Shown one piece after another: positions 35,794-45,107 of a DNA stretch of 64,000 bases (its first letter is position 1; each line of letters starts with the position of its first letter). The DNA is taken from contig NZ_FXTS01000002.1 in assembly GCF_900182785.1 (NCBI RefSeq), forward strand, positions 186,001 through 250,000, in the 5' to 3' direction. Below the pieces are notes generated by a model, which was not told where the DNA came from, did not search any database, and saw only the letters and a list, made by a program, of their open reading frames with translations. The DNA comes from Oceanospirillum linum. GTDB taxonomy: Bacteria > Pseudomonadota > Gammaproteobacteria > Pseudomonadales > Halomonadaceae. Position numbers and translations under genes: made by a program.

Positions 35794-37227
35794 ATGGATA
35801 ATGTTCAGTCGGGCAGTCGTTTCCAATGGAAGCTGCGCTTACCTTTTGTTTCACTATTAACTTTGTTTCTGATCACGCTGCTGGCCCACCAGTTTTATGG
35901 TGGCGACAGAGACTTTGGCAGTCTGAGTCTGCTGCCGACGGTAGTGGTTCTGATTATCGCCCTGATAACCCACCGTACCCTTGAAGCTCTGATTGCCGGT
36001 AGCCTGACAGGCTTTCTGATGATCTCTCCGCAAACAGCCCTGCAGGAGTTTTCAGCAACGGCTCTTAAAGTGATGCAGGATCCCACAACTGGCTGGATTT
36101 TTCTGGTTTGTGGTCTGTTCGGTAGTCTGATCGCTTTGCTGCAGTTCTCGGGAGGCACACTTGCATTCAGTGATATTGTCGGGCGCTACTGCCGTACCCG
36201 CCGCAAAGCGCTGATGTTTGGTTGGCTGCTGGGTATCGTTATTTTTATCGATGATTATTTGAATGCGCTAACCGTCAGTACCGCTATGCGTAAACTGACC
36301 GACAAGCTGAAAGTCTCTCGTCAGATGTTGGCTTATATTGTTGATTCCACGGCAGCGCCAGTGTGCCTGCTGATTCCTTTCTCAACTTGGGTACTCTATC
36401 TGGCAGGTCTTTTTGAAAGTAATGGACTGGCTGAGGCCGGTGGTGGTTTTGGTTTTTATCTGGAGCTTTTGCCTTATCTCTTCTACCCGTGGATCGCAGT
36501 AATGTTGGTTCCTCTGGTGATTTCGGGTGTTATTCCTCCGTTAGGTGCGATGAAAAAAGCGGAGTTGAGTACTGGCTGTGAAGGCGTAGAGGAAGATAGC
36601 GCAACCCCTAGCCATGTTAAACCCCGCATGATCAACTTTGTTCTGCCTATGCTGACTCTGATCGTTGCTACCTGGTATTTCGATATTGATGCATTGATGG
36701 GGGTTGGTTGTGCGCTGATTGTGACTCTTGCCTTGTACAGCTTCCAGAGAATTGCCTCTTTTTCCCGTTTGTTTGATGAGCTGATGGCGGGGCTCGAGTC
36801 CATGCTGGTGCCTCTGGGGATTATTTTCACGGCCTTCATTCTACAGGCGGTTAACGAAAAGTTAGGGCTGGCACCTTATCTGATCGATACCGTAACACCG
36901 TATATGGATGCCAAGTGGTTACCTGCACTGACTTTTATTCTGTTGTCTGCTTTGGCTTTTGGCACGGGTTCATTCTGGGGGGTTTACGCAATTGCCTTGC
37001 CTATTGTCGTACCGCTGGCTCAATCCCTTGGTGCGGATATAGCTCTCACGCTGGGGGCTTTGATTTCTGCGGGGGCTTTCGGTAGCCATGCTTGTTTCTT
37101 TGGTGATGCCACCGTTATTTCAGCTAAAGGCTGCGGCATCACGCCGATGCAGCACGCTATGAGTCAACTTCCTTACGTTTCGATTGCCGCTGTTCTGAGC
37201 TTCTTGCTCTTTCTACTGGCAGCCTGA
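35794..37227 (+). CDS. NhaC-family Na+/H+ antiporter-like transporter
   Basis: This 477-residue, about 11-12 helix membrane protein belongs to the NhaC family within the ion transporter superfamily. Landmarks are GIVIFIDDYLNALTVSTAM (about residues 151-169), VDSTAAPVCLLIPFSTW and GSHACFFGDATVISAKGCGI near the end. The family is annotated as Na+/H+ antiporters, but several members carry organic substrates. Co-transcription with an acetylpolyamine-type deacetylase and a LuxR-type regulator makes an organic amine cargo worth considering. It starts the three-gene operon behind the 18-bp palindrome. Confidence 0.88.
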   Translation: MDNVQSGSRFQWKLRLPFVSLLTLFLITLLAHQFYGGDRDFGSLSLLPTVVVLIIALITHRTLEALIAGSLTGFLMISPQTALQEFSATALKVMQDPTTGWIFLVCGLFGSLIALLQFSGGTLAFSDIVGRYCRTRRKALMFGWLLGIVIFIDDYLNALTVSTAMRKLTDKLKVSRQMLAYIVDSTAAPVCLLIPFSTWVLYLAGLFESNGLAEAGGGFGFYLELLPYLFYPWIAVMLVPLVISGVIPPLGAMKKAELSTGCEGVEEDSATPSHVKPRMINFVLPMLTLIVATWYFDIDALMGVGCALIVTLALYSFQRIASFSRLFDELMAGLESMLVPLGIIFTAFILQAVNEKLGLAPYLIDTVTPYMDAKWLPALTFILLSALAFGTGSFWGVYAIALPIVVPLAQSLGADIALTLGALISAGAFGSHACFFGDATVISAKGCGITPMQHAMSQLPYVSIAAVLSFLLFLLAA

Positions 37228-37255
37228 TTAGAAAATAAACTGGAGAATAACAACC

Positions 37256-38359
37256 ATGCGAAAAACCGGATTTGCTTACCATGAAATTTGTATGTGGCAC
37301 GATGCGGGCCCGTGCTCGGTCTTTGATCAGGCTGGTGGCTTTATTCAGCCGGCAACTGCAGCAGAAAACCCTGAGACAAAACGTCGGCTCCGTAATCTAC
37401 TTGAGGTGAGCGGTCTGTTACATGAACTGGTCCCCATTGCCGGAGAGCTAGCTGAGATGAGTGATCTGCAGTTGTTCCATACCTCTGAATATCTTCAGCG
37501 GCTGGCGGAAGCTTCAGAGTCAGGTTTTGGTGATGGTGGCGAATATGCACCATTCAGGAAAGATAGCTTCGAGATCGCTCGTAAGTCTGCGGGCCTGGCA
37601 ATCGCTACCGTAGAGGCCGTGCTCCGTGGTGAGGTCGATAATGGCTACTGCTTGTCTCGTCCGCCGGGTCACCATGCGGAGAGGGATCGTGGTCGTGGTT
37701 TTTGCCTGATCGGTAATATTCCTGTGGCAATTATGGCTGCTCAGGTAAAAGGGCTGGTGAAGCGGGTTGCGGTGATTGATTGGGATGTACATCACGGCAA
37801 TGGCACGCAACAGGCGTTTTACGATAACGGGGATATACTGACCATCTCTCTGCATCACGAAAACAACTATCCGATCAATTCAGGAGGTGCTGATGAGCGG
37901 GGGAAAGGTGAAGGCTTGGGGCTAAACCTGAATATTCCTCTTAATGCTGGTTCTGGTATTGGTGCATATCAGGCCACGTTGGAACAGCTGGTAATACCGG
38001 CATTGGAGGCTTTTAAACCAGAGCTTATCGTGGTTGCATGTGGTTATGATGCATCGGCAATGGATCCGCTGGGCTGCATGATTCTGAACAGTACTGCTTT
38101 TGCAAATATGACTCAGAGTCTTATGGAGGTCGCGGACCATCTATGCGACGGAAAACTGGTGATGGTTCATGAAGGGGGCTACTCAGAAGGTTATGTACCC
38201 TTCTGCGGGCATGCCGTTATTGAAACTCTGAGCGAATCATCAATCAAAGTCCCAGACCCTGTTGCGTCCGATATCGCCCGTTGGGGGCAACAGGATATTC
38301 AGCCTCATCAGCAGGCATTACTTGACCGACTCAGACCTCTACTGGAGGATATCAGGTAA
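37256..38359 (+). CDS. Histone deacetylase-like amidohydrolase (class II HDAC / acetylpolyamine amidohydrolase)
   Basis: This 367-residue zinc amidohydrolase closely resembles bacterial HDAH of strain FB188 (369 residues). All active-site residues are present: His139/His140 in RPPGHHAE, zinc ligands Asp177 and His179 in DWDVHHGNGTQ and Asp265 in CGYDASAMDP, and the catalytic Tyr309 in HEGGYSEGY. It should remove acetyl groups from amines such as acetylpolyamines or acetyl-lysine. The substrate is not decided by sequence. It begins 28 bp after the NhaC-like gene and 67 bp before the luxR-type gene. Confidence 0.92.
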   Translation: MRKTGFAYHEICMWHDAGPCSVFDQAGGFIQPATAAENPETKRRLRNLLEVSGLLHELVPIAGELAEMSDLQLFHTSEYLQRLAEASESGFGDGGEYAPFRKDSFEIARKSAGLAIATVEAVLRGEVDNGYCLSRPPGHHAERDRGRGFCLIGNIPVAIMAAQVKGLVKRVAVIDWDVHHGNGTQQAFYDNGDILTISLHHENNYPINSGGADERGKGEGLGLNLNIPLNAGSGIGAYQATLEQLVIPALEAFKPELIVVACGYDASAMDPLGCMILNSTAFANMTQSLMEVADHLCDGKLVMVHEGGYSEGYVPFCGHAVIETLSESSIKVPDPVASDIARWGQQDIQPHQQALLDRLRPLLEDIR

Positions 38360-38426
38360 CCCTTATTGTTTTTATTCATGTTATGTCGGAGTACTTTCTC
38401 CGGCATAACCTTTTGGTTTCAGTGAT

Positions 38427-39245
38427 ATGCAGAAAATAAACTTAGATGGTGCGCTCCCGAGCACACTGGAGCCTCTGGCTGAACTGGTCAGGACGATGCG
38501 CAGCCCTCAGTTTCTCTCCTCTATCGGCGGTATGCTGGAACAGTATTTTTCCGGTATTCACTACGTACTTTTCTTCTTAGAACGGGAAAGGCGGCCTGTC
38601 GTTCTGCGAGATAATCTCAGTGAAGATCTGAAGCAGAAGGCACTTAAACCCTATTGTGACCGTATGTACCTGCTGGATCCCTTCTATCGCTACTGGCTGA
38701 CCAATCCGCTACCAGATTTTAAAACCTTGGATGCAGTTGCGCCCCATGGTTTTCGGCAATCGGATTATTTTCGGGAATACTATGCGCCTCTAGGGTTGTA
38801 CGATGAGGCTATGTGTTTCTTTCAGCCGACTGAAACCCAGTGTCTTGGGTTTTCTTTTGGCTTTTACAGTCATCGGCAGCGGGTAGAGCCTGATCAACTG
38901 GCTCAGCAGATGACATTTTTGTTTCCGGTATTACAGGCGATGGTGGAGCAGTTCTGGCTCAGCAGTAATCTGAACCTGCAAACTGATGCGAACCCTGCAG
39001 AGCTTTATCTGTTAGATAACTTTGCCAAAGATATTCTCAGTAGTCGTGAACAGGAAATTGCACGACTTATTGTGCTGGGCTATTCCTCAAAAGGTATTGC
39101 TGATCGGTTGGGTATTGCGCTGGGGACTGTGAAAAACCATCGGAAGCACCTCTACGCTAAGTTACAGATCAACAGTCAGGCAGAGTTGTTTAACCTTTTT
39201 CTTCTATATCAAAATAAAGCACACTGGGATAACCATAGGGCTTAG
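38427..39245 (+). CDS. LuxR-family transcription regulator with ligand-type N-terminal domain
   Basis: This 272-residue protein has a C-terminal LuxR helix-turn-helix (about residues 203-260: LSSREQEIARLIVLGYSSKGIADRLGIALGTVKNHRKHL) and an N-terminal region of about 180 residues rich in aromatic residues, as in ligand-binding domains of LuxR solos. No receiver or autoinducer synthase gene is seen. It is the last gene of the NhaC-deacetylase operon and probably controls it, with the palindrome at 35,698 as candidate site. The ligand may be the operon's substrate or product. Its stop overlaps the convergent small membrane-protein gene by 4 bp. Confidence 0.88.
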   Translation: MQKINLDGALPSTLEPLAELVRTMRSPQFLSSIGGMLEQYFSGIHYVLFFLERERRPVVLRDNLSEDLKQKALKPYCDRMYLLDPFYRYWLTNPLPDFKTLDAVAPHGFRQSDYFREYYAPLGLYDEAMCFFQPTETQCLGFSFGFYSHRQRVEPDQLAQQMTFLFPVLQAMVEQFWLSSNLNLQTDANPAELYLLDNFAKDILSSREQEIARLIVLGYSSKGIADRLGIALGTVKNHRKHLYAKLQINSQAELFNLFLLYQNKAHWDNHRA

Positions 39246-39478
39246 GCCACCTGCCGGAGCCCGGTTGCAGCAAGCTTTACGATAAGCAGAAAGGGAGGTG
39301 CGCCATGCATAAAGAGGTCAAACCAGTCCAGGGGCGCTTTCAGTTCGCCGTTCCCCAGCATGCGGAGCTTTTCTATCAGGTGAGGTTCCGGAAAAAAAGG
39401 GGCGAGTCCTAATGTCAGAGAGCCAATGATCAGTAGTGACCAGGGCAGGGCGTCGATCCAGTTCAGCAATGTGGGCAT
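39242..39478 (-). CDS. Small conserved membrane protein (often mislabelled 'RND transporter')
   Basis: This 78-residue protein has two membrane helices (about residues 13-29 and 55-74) around a conserved centre LTLGLAPFFPEPHLIEKLRML. Proteins with this centre occur widely in gammaproteobacteria and are often labelled 'RND transporter' in databases, although they are far too small. Function is unknown. The gene is convergent with the luxR-type gene and follows yacL by 107 bp. Confidence 0.7.
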   Translation of the reverse strand: MPTLLNWIDALPWSLLIIGSLTLGLAPFFPEPHLIEKLRMLGNGELKAPLDWFDLFMHGAPPFLLIVKLAATGLRQVA

Positions 39479-39584
39479 AGAGAAACCTTGTTATTTTATG
39501 GATAGATTAAATTAATATATTCTAATTTTAACTATCCTAATTGATTTCTTGTCTGCATCCCAGTGGTCGTGGAACCTGTAGCGG

Positions 39585-39998
39585 CTAGCGCTGGTTTTCC
39601 CGCAGAAACTCTCGCCACTCCTCCAGTAGATAAGCGAAGTCATCCAGCCCGCACTCAGCCTTGGCGTCGCCTTCATCGGCCTGAAGATCCTCCTCTTCAA
39701 GACTGGTACGGTCGTAACCGCCTTCGCGCACTTCATGCTCAAGGCTTTCATCAAACAGTAGCCAGTTGGCAATAATCGCGCACTCGTCTGGTGTCAGGGT
39801 AATCTGAAACTCGGGGTCATTACCGATATATTCCCGTTTGTTCCCCTGTTTTATATCCGCAATGACCTCCAGAAGGTCATCCAGTGCGCAGATAGACTGG
39901 CGTTCTTTGGCATTAAACCAGCGTTCAAGGGCGGTTTGTTCACCGTTCAGCTCAAGACTGCATTGGCCGTCACGGTCGCGGATAAAATCAAATTCCAT
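39585..39998 (-). CDS. yacL: UPF0231 family protein YacL
   Basis: This is a 137-residue acidic cytoplasmic protein of unknown function. I chose the ATG at 39,998 because MEFDFIRDRDGQ aligns with the start of E. coli YacL (MDYEFLRDITG). The frame is open for 43 more codons upstream, but that part looks random. Further shared points are WFNAKERQS, and the acidic stretch before CGLDDFAYLLEEWREFL at the C-terminus. No ribosome site is strong. Confidence 0.85.
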   Translation of the reverse strand: MEFDFIRDRDGQCSLELNGEQTALERWFNAKERQSICALDDLLEVIADIKQGNKREYIGNDPEFQITLTPDECAIIANWLLFDESLEHEVREGGYDRTSLEEEDLQADEGDAKAECGLDDFAYLLEEWREFLRENQR

Positions 39999-40432
39999 TA
40001 TTAGGTTCTCAGGGTTGGGGGCTGATACAAAAAATGAATCGCTCGGGATATTAGGCAAGCCGGACTCGTTGGGCAAGCAGATAACGGCCCAGAAACAGAC
40101 ATTAAAGAAGAAAAGCGGTGTATCCAAAGGTAATGCAGGTGTTTTTTTTACGTTGCGAAGGAGGCCCAGAAACGGCGGAATAGTGGTTTTTTCGCACTTT
40201 AAATGGGCAGGATCAGAAATATAAGCTATTTGAATGCCCGTTTTTAGGGAGATATTAAAGTGTCATACGGATCTTGTATGGCATCTTTCGTTATTCAAAT
40301 TGGTAGACCTTGGGCCTTCCATTAGACTTTTTTCCGATGACAGTAGTGTGTAATGACGCACCGTCTGTGTTCAGAAGCACTTTCCGACTGAACCAAATCG
40401 TAAAAAAAGATAATAACTAACGGGAGTCCAAG
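39999..40432. other. Intergenic region upstream of dppA
   Basis: This 434-bp spacer separates divergent yacL and dppA. It includes a long T run (about 40,143-40,149) and a loose inverted repeat GGGCA...TGCCC before T5 (about 40,206-40,245), which may be a weak terminator or operator. A strong GGGAGT ribosome site stands just before dppA. The promoter of the peptide operon must lie here. I see no gene. Confidence 0.5.
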
Positions 40433-41989
40433 ATGAAAAAATCCGTATCCCTGCTAGCTGGCGCGATTCTGAGCCTGGGGCTCATGACTGGCGCTAATGC
40501 AGCAACTTTGAAGATGGCATACGATGCTGACCCTGTATCACTTGATCCGCACGAGCAGCTTTCCGGTGGCACACTCCAGCTGTCCCATATGACGTTTGAC
40601 CCTCTGGTACGTTGGGATAAGAAGCTGGGCTTTGAGCCTCGTCTGGCAGAAAAATGGGAGCGTGTTGATAATCTGACCATGCGCATCCATCTGCGTAAGG
40701 GTGTAACATTCCACTCTGGTAACCCTTTTACCGCTAAAGATGTTGAGTTCACCTTTAACCGTCTGCGCGAATCTGCTGACTTTAAAGGCGTATTTGCTCC
40801 TTTCTCCGGGTTGAAAGTGATCGACGATTACACCGTCGAGCTGAAAACTGAAAAACCTTTCCCGCTGATTCTGAATAACCTGACTTACCTGTTCCCAATG
40901 GACAGCAAGTTCTACTCAGGTACTGATGCTAACGGCGAGCCAAAAGACAAACTGGTTAAACACGGTAACTCTTTTGCATCCCGTCAGCTGTCCGGTACCG
41001 GTCCATACACAGTTGGCTATCGCCAGCAGGGTGTAAAGGTTGAGTTCGACCGCAATGACAACTACTGGGATACCAAGTCTCCGGGTAATGTTGATAAGAT
41101 CGTTCTGACCCCGATTAAAGAAGCACCGACCCGTGTTGCAGCTCTGCTGTCCGGCGACGTTGATTTTATCGCTCCGGTTCCGCCAACCGACCACAAACGC
41201 ATCAAATCCAACGATAAAGTGGATCTGGTGACCATGGGCGGCACCTATATCATCACATTCCAGATGAACCAGGAACGTGTTGAAGCCTTCAAAGATGCCC
41301 GTGTACGTCAGGCGGTTAACTATGCCATTAACCAACAGGGTATTGTGAAGAAAATCATGCGTGGTTTCGCAACACCTGCTGCGCAGATGAGCCCTTGGGG
41401 TTATCTAGGCCACAACGATGCTCTGACGCCTCGTTATGATCTGAAAAAAGCCAAGCAGCTGATGAAAGAAGCGGGCTACGAAGATGGTTTCACCGTCACC
41501 ATGATGGCGCCTAACAACCGTTATGTGAACGATGAGAAGATCGCTCAGGCGGTTGCATCTATGCTGGCACAGATCAATATTAAAGTTGATCTGAAAACCT
41601 TGCCAAAAGCACAGTACTGGGGTGAGCTCGACGCTCGCGCTGCAGACATGATGATGATCGGCTGGCACGCAGATACTGAAGATTCCAACAACTTCTTCGA
41701 GTTTCTGACCGCTTGTACTGATACTGATTCCGGTCTGGGCCAGTACAACAGTGGTAACTACTGTAACCCTGAAGCTGACAAGCTGATGGCGCAGGCGAAT
41801 ACCGAAACCAGTCCTAAGAAGCGTGCGCAAATCATGCAGAAAATCGAACAGATGCTGTACGACGATGCCGCTTTTGTTCCGCTGCACTGGCAGAACCTGG
41901 CTTGGGCCGCTCGTAAGGGTGTGAACATTGAGCCTGTGCTGAACGTAATGAACTTCCCTTACCTGGGTGATCTGGTTATTGAAGAATAA
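40433..41989 (+). CDS. dppA: Dipeptide/oligopeptide ABC transporter, periplasmic binding protein
   Basis: This 518-residue family 5 solute-binding protein (SBP_bac_5) has a signal peptide, MKKSVSLLAGAILSLGLMTG, cleaved after ANA. The mature start TLKMAYDADPVSLDPHEQLSGGTL and LRKGVTFHSGNPFTAKDVEFTFNRL are typical of DppA/OppA relatives. It collects short peptides for the DppBCDF importer encoded next. A pair of cysteines about residues 425-442 may form a disulfide, as in other DppA proteins. A strong hairpin follows the gene, probably keeping this mRNA part abundant. Confidence 0.92.
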   Translation: MKKSVSLLAGAILSLGLMTGANAATLKMAYDADPVSLDPHEQLSGGTLQLSHMTFDPLVRWDKKLGFEPRLAEKWERVDNLTMRIHLRKGVTFHSGNPFTAKDVEFTFNRLRESADFKGVFAPFSGLKVIDDYTVELKTEKPFPLILNNLTYLFPMDSKFYSGTDANGEPKDKLVKHGNSFASRQLSGTGPYTVGYRQQGVKVEFDRNDNYWDTKSPGNVDKIVLTPIKEAPTRVAALLSGDVDFIAPVPPTDHKRIKSNDKVDLVTMGGTYIITFQMNQERVEAFKDARVRQAVNYAINQQGIVKKIMRGFATPAAQMSPWGYLGHNDALTPRYDLKKAKQLMKEAGYEDGFTVTMMAPNNRYVNDEKIAQAVASMLAQINIKVDLKTLPKAQYWGELDARAADMMMIGWHADTEDSNNFFEFLTACTDTDSGLGQYNSGNYCNPEADKLMAQANTETSPKKRAQIMQKIEQMLYDDAAFVPLHWQNLAWAARKGVNIEPVLNVMNFPYLGDLVIEE

Positions 41990-42016
41990 TCCCCGCCTCG
42001 TATAAAACGAAGTTCC

Positions 42017-42059
42017 GCCGGTCAGGCATCTCACTCCTTCCCCGTGATGTCCGGCCGGC
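42017..42059 (+). other. Hairpin between dppA and dppB
   Basis: Arms of about 14 bp (GCCGGTCAGGCATC and its near-complement, one mismatch and two wobble pairs) enclose a 15-base loop. There is no T run. Such hairpins after binding-protein genes usually protect the upstream mRNA and lower expression of the permease genes. Confidence 0.65.
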
Positions 42060-42143
42060 TCTGTGTTCCTCTGTGAATGCTCTCTCTAGACATAAAGAAT
42101 AAAACGACGCAGGGACCCGCGACGTCATAAAGGCAGAACAACC

Positions 42144-43121
42144 ATGATTGCTTTTTTTATAAAACGACTGGCTCAGGCGATAGTAGTGATGTTTGTCATC
42201 AGTATTATCAGCTTCTCCATTCAGGATAATTTAGGTGACCCGTTACGTGAGATGGTCGGTCAATCGGTATCAGAAGCCGAACGCCAGGAACTTCGTAATG
42301 AACTCGGCCTGAATGATCCCTTTTTAGTACAGTACGGCCGCTTTGTAAAAAATGCGCTGCAGGGTGATTTAGGCACGTCCTACTTTTTTAAAGAACCGGC
42401 ACTGGATGTGATCCTGGGTAAGCTCCCCGCCACATTAGAGCTGGTATTTGGGGCGTCGCTGATTATTGTTTTTCTCTCGGTGCCGCTGGGTGTCTACTCT
42501 GCCATTAATCCTCATAGCTGGTTTTCCAGGGCGGTGATGGGCTTCAGTATCATCGGGATCTCGGTGCCGGTTTTCCTGACCGCTATCGGCCTGATCTACT
42601 TATTCTCCATTGAGCTGGGCTGGATGCCTTCCTTTGGTCGGGGTGATACCCAGCCGATGTTCTGGGGCTGGGAGTCCGGTTTCTTTACCTGGGATGGTAT
42701 CGCGCACCTGATTCTGCCCTGTATTTCATTGGCATCGATTATGTTGCCGCTGTTTATCCGACTGATCCGTGCCGAGATGATGGAAGTGCTGCAGTCGGAG
42801 TATGTGAAATCTGCCTGGGCGAAGGGTCTTAACCCGCGCCGTATCTACTTTCTGCACGCACTGAAAAATACCATGCTGCCGGTGATTACCGTGGGTGGTG
42901 TTCAGATCGGCACCATGGTGGCTTACACCATCCTGACGGAAACTGTCTTCCAATGGCCGGGTATGGGCTTTTTGTTTCTGGAAGCCATTAACCGTGTGGA
43001 TACTCCTCTGATTGTGGCTTACCTGATTGTTGTGGGTGCGATTTTTGTGATTACCAACACTATTGTTGACCTGATTTATGGTTTGGTTAATCCAACGGTA
43101 AATCTGGCGGGTAAGAAATAA
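42144..43121 (+). CDS. dppB: Dipeptide ABC transporter permease DppB-like
   Basis: This 325-residue inner-membrane permease has six helices. The EAA loop that contacts the ATPases is visible as YVKSAWAKGLNPRRIYFLHALKNTMLPV (about residues 219-246). Start MIAFFIKRLAQAIVVMFVISIISF is typical of the DppB/OppB type. It pairs with the next gene product to form the channel. The ATG follows AAAGGCAGAACAACC. Confidence 0.92.
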   Translation: MIAFFIKRLAQAIVVMFVISIISFSIQDNLGDPLREMVGQSVSEAERQELRNELGLNDPFLVQYGRFVKNALQGDLGTSYFFKEPALDVILGKLPATLELVFGASLIIVFLSVPLGVYSAINPHSWFSRAVMGFSIIGISVPVFLTAIGLIYLFSIELGWMPSFGRGDTQPMFWGWESGFFTWDGIAHLILPCISLASIMLPLFIRLIRAEMMEVLQSEYVKSAWAKGLNPRRIYFLHALKNTMLPVITVGGVQIGTMVAYTILTETVFQWPGMGFLFLEAINRVDTPLIVAYLIVVGAIFVITNTIVDLIYGLVNPTVNLAGKK

Positions 43122-43127
43122 GGCGGC

Positions 43128-44108
43128 ATGACCATGACAAATCAAAATCAAACACCAGCCAGTAAAATGCCTGAGGTAGAGACTGTTCCGACGGCCTGGC
43201 AGCGCTTTAAAGATACGCATATCTGGAACAGCTTTATTAAAGACCGTGTCGCCCAGATTAGTCTGACTATCTTTATGGGTTATGTGATTATGGCGCTGTT
43301 TGCGCCGGTTATTGCACCCTTTGACCCCTATGATCCGACTCAGATGGACATCATGAACTCCGAGCTGCCACCCAGCTGGGATGAAGAGATGGGTGAAGAG
43401 CAATTCTGGTTGGGTACCGATGCCCAGGGACGTGATCTCTGGTCGACGATTCTGTACGGCACCCGTATCTCTCTGACCATCGGCATCTGTGCCGTACTGT
43501 TGCAGGCAACGATCGGTATTATCGTCGGTTTGATCGCGGGTTACCGTGGCGGCCGTGTGGACAGCATCCTGATGCGCTTTGCCGATGTTCAGCTGTCGTT
43601 TTCTACCATGATGGTAGCGATTGTTGTGTTGGCTATTTTTCAGGCCAGCTTTGGTACTGAACTGTATCAGGATCTGGCAATGGTGATGCTGATTCTTGTG
43701 ATCGGTATCGCCGAATGGCCGCAATATGCCCGTACCATTCGAGCATCTGTACTGGCTGAGAAAAAGAAAGAATATATCGATGCCGCCCGAGTCATGGGTC
43801 TTGGCCAGATTCGTATTATGTTTCGTCATATTCTGCCGAACACACTGAGCCCTATTCTGGTGATCTCTACGGTTCAGGTAGCCAATGCCATTATCTCTGA
43901 AGCGTCTCTCTCTTTCCTGGGCCTCGGCATGCCGGTATCTCAGCCCTCCCTGGGTTCTCTGATCTCCAGCGGTTTTGAGTATATTTTCTCCGGTGCCTGG
44001 TGGATTACCGTAATTCCGGGTGTTGTGTTGGTTGTGCTGGTACTGGTGATGAACCTGTTAGGCGACTGGCTGCGTGATGTTCTCAACCCGAAACTGTACA
44101 AGGGGTAA
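43128..44108 (+). CDS. dppC: Dipeptide ABC transporter permease DppC-like
   Basis: This is the 326-residue second permease. A cytoplasmic N-terminal tail of about 40 residues precedes the first helix, as in DppC/OppC. The region LGTDAQGRDLWSTILYGTRISL is the family signature, and the EAA loop is AARVMGLGQIRIMFRHILPNTLSPI. It begins 6 bp after dppB. Confidence 0.92.
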   Translation: MTMTNQNQTPASKMPEVETVPTAWQRFKDTHIWNSFIKDRVAQISLTIFMGYVIMALFAPVIAPFDPYDPTQMDIMNSELPPSWDEEMGEEQFWLGTDAQGRDLWSTILYGTRISLTIGICAVLLQATIGIIVGLIAGYRGGRVDSILMRFADVQLSFSTMMVAIVVLAIFQASFGTELYQDLAMVMLILVIGIAEWPQYARTIRASVLAEKKKEYIDAARVMGLGQIRIMFRHILPNTLSPILVISTVQVANAIISEASLSFLGLGMPVSQPSLGSLISSGFEYIFSGAWWITVIPGVVLVVLVLVMNLLGDWLRDVLNPKLYKG

Positions 44109-44112
44109 AACC

Positions 44113-45105
44113 ATGCCGTTATTAGAAGTTAGAAACCTTGAAGTCAGTTTTGGCCTGCGCAGTGGTGATGTAAAGGCACTGCGTAACGTTAATTTCACAC
44201 TGGATCGTGGTGAGCGCCTCGGTCTGGTGGGCGAGTCCGGTGCCGGTAAGTCGGTATTGGGTTTCTCCATCCTGAACCTGATCTCCAAACCGGGTCGCAT
44301 CTCAGACGGCCAGATCCTGTTTGAAGGCAAAGATCTGGCGGATATGTCCCCTGAGGAGCTGCGTAATATCCGGGGGAACCGCATCTCCATGATCTTCCAG
44401 GACCCGATGATGACCCTGAACCCTGTGCTGACCATCGGCCAGCAGATGGTGGAGTGTCTGCAGGCACACCGGAATATCAGCAATGAGAACGCCCGCACCA
44501 TTGCGGTTCAAAAACTGCAACAGGTACAGATTCCGTCACCGGAAACCCGTATTGATCAGTACCCCCATGAACTGTCCGGTGGTATGCGTCAGCGGGTGGT
44601 GATCGCCATTGGTCTGCTGATGGACCCGGATATTATCATCGCCGATGAACCCACTACAGCACTGGATGTGACCATTCAGGCTGAAATTATGGAACTGATG
44701 GTCGAGCTGTGTGAACGTAATAACGTTGCTCTGATTCTGATCACCCACGATTTGGGTGTGGTGTCTCAGGTTACACAGAAAGCGATTGTGATGTACGCAG
44801 GTCGTATTATTGAGCAGGGGCCAACCCGCGAGATTATCAACGATGCTCAGCACCCTTATACTCAGGGGCTGATGAATGCCCTGCCTCAGATGGCAATTCC
44901 CGGACAGCGTCTGAATCAGATTCGTGGCTCTATGCCCTCTTTGCAGAAAATTCCGACGGGTTGCGCATTTAATCCCCGCTGTGATTACCTGCGTGATGCC
45001 TGTACCAAACAGCTACCGGGATACACCGTATCCGGTAATTGTAAGGTGGCCTGCCATATGGTGGCCGAATTGAAGCAAGCGGAACAGGCACCCCACGAGG
45101 CATAA
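44113..45105 (+). CDS. dppD: Dipeptide ABC transporter ATPase DppD-like
   Basis: This 330-residue ATPase starts at MPLLEVRNLEVSFGL (ATG 44,113), which has AAGGGG just upstream. A longer frame reaching back into dppC is not credible. It has Walker A GESGAGKS, signature LSGGMRQR, Walker B IIADEPTTALD and the C-terminal peptide-transporter extension with TGCAFNPRCDYLRDAC cysteines. It forms a heterodimer with the next product and drives peptide import. Confidence 0.93.
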   Translation: MPLLEVRNLEVSFGLRSGDVKALRNVNFTLDRGERLGLVGESGAGKSVLGFSILNLISKPGRISDGQILFEGKDLADMSPEELRNIRGNRISMIFQDPMMTLNPVLTIGQQMVECLQAHRNISNENARTIAVQKLQQVQIPSPETRIDQYPHELSGGMRQRVVIAIGLLMDPDIIIADEPTTALDVTIQAEIMELMVELCERNNVALILITHDLGVVSQVTQKAIVMYAGRIIEQGPTREIINDAQHPYTQGLMNALPQMAIPGQRLNQIRGSMPSLQKIPTGCAFNPRCDYLRDACTKQLPGYTVSGNCKVACHMVAELKQAEQAPHEA

Positions 45106-45107
45106 TC

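Noticed and set aside
39242..39478. An RND efflux transporter, as database labels for such proteins may suggest
   Set aside because: At 78 residues with two helices it cannot be an RND pump.
42726..43829. Long - strand frame (367 codons) opposite dppB and dppC
   Set aside because: The + strand carries permease motifs of a known family over the same stretch; the - frame has no ribosome site and no recognisable domain, and is rich in His and Gln as expected of a shadow frame.
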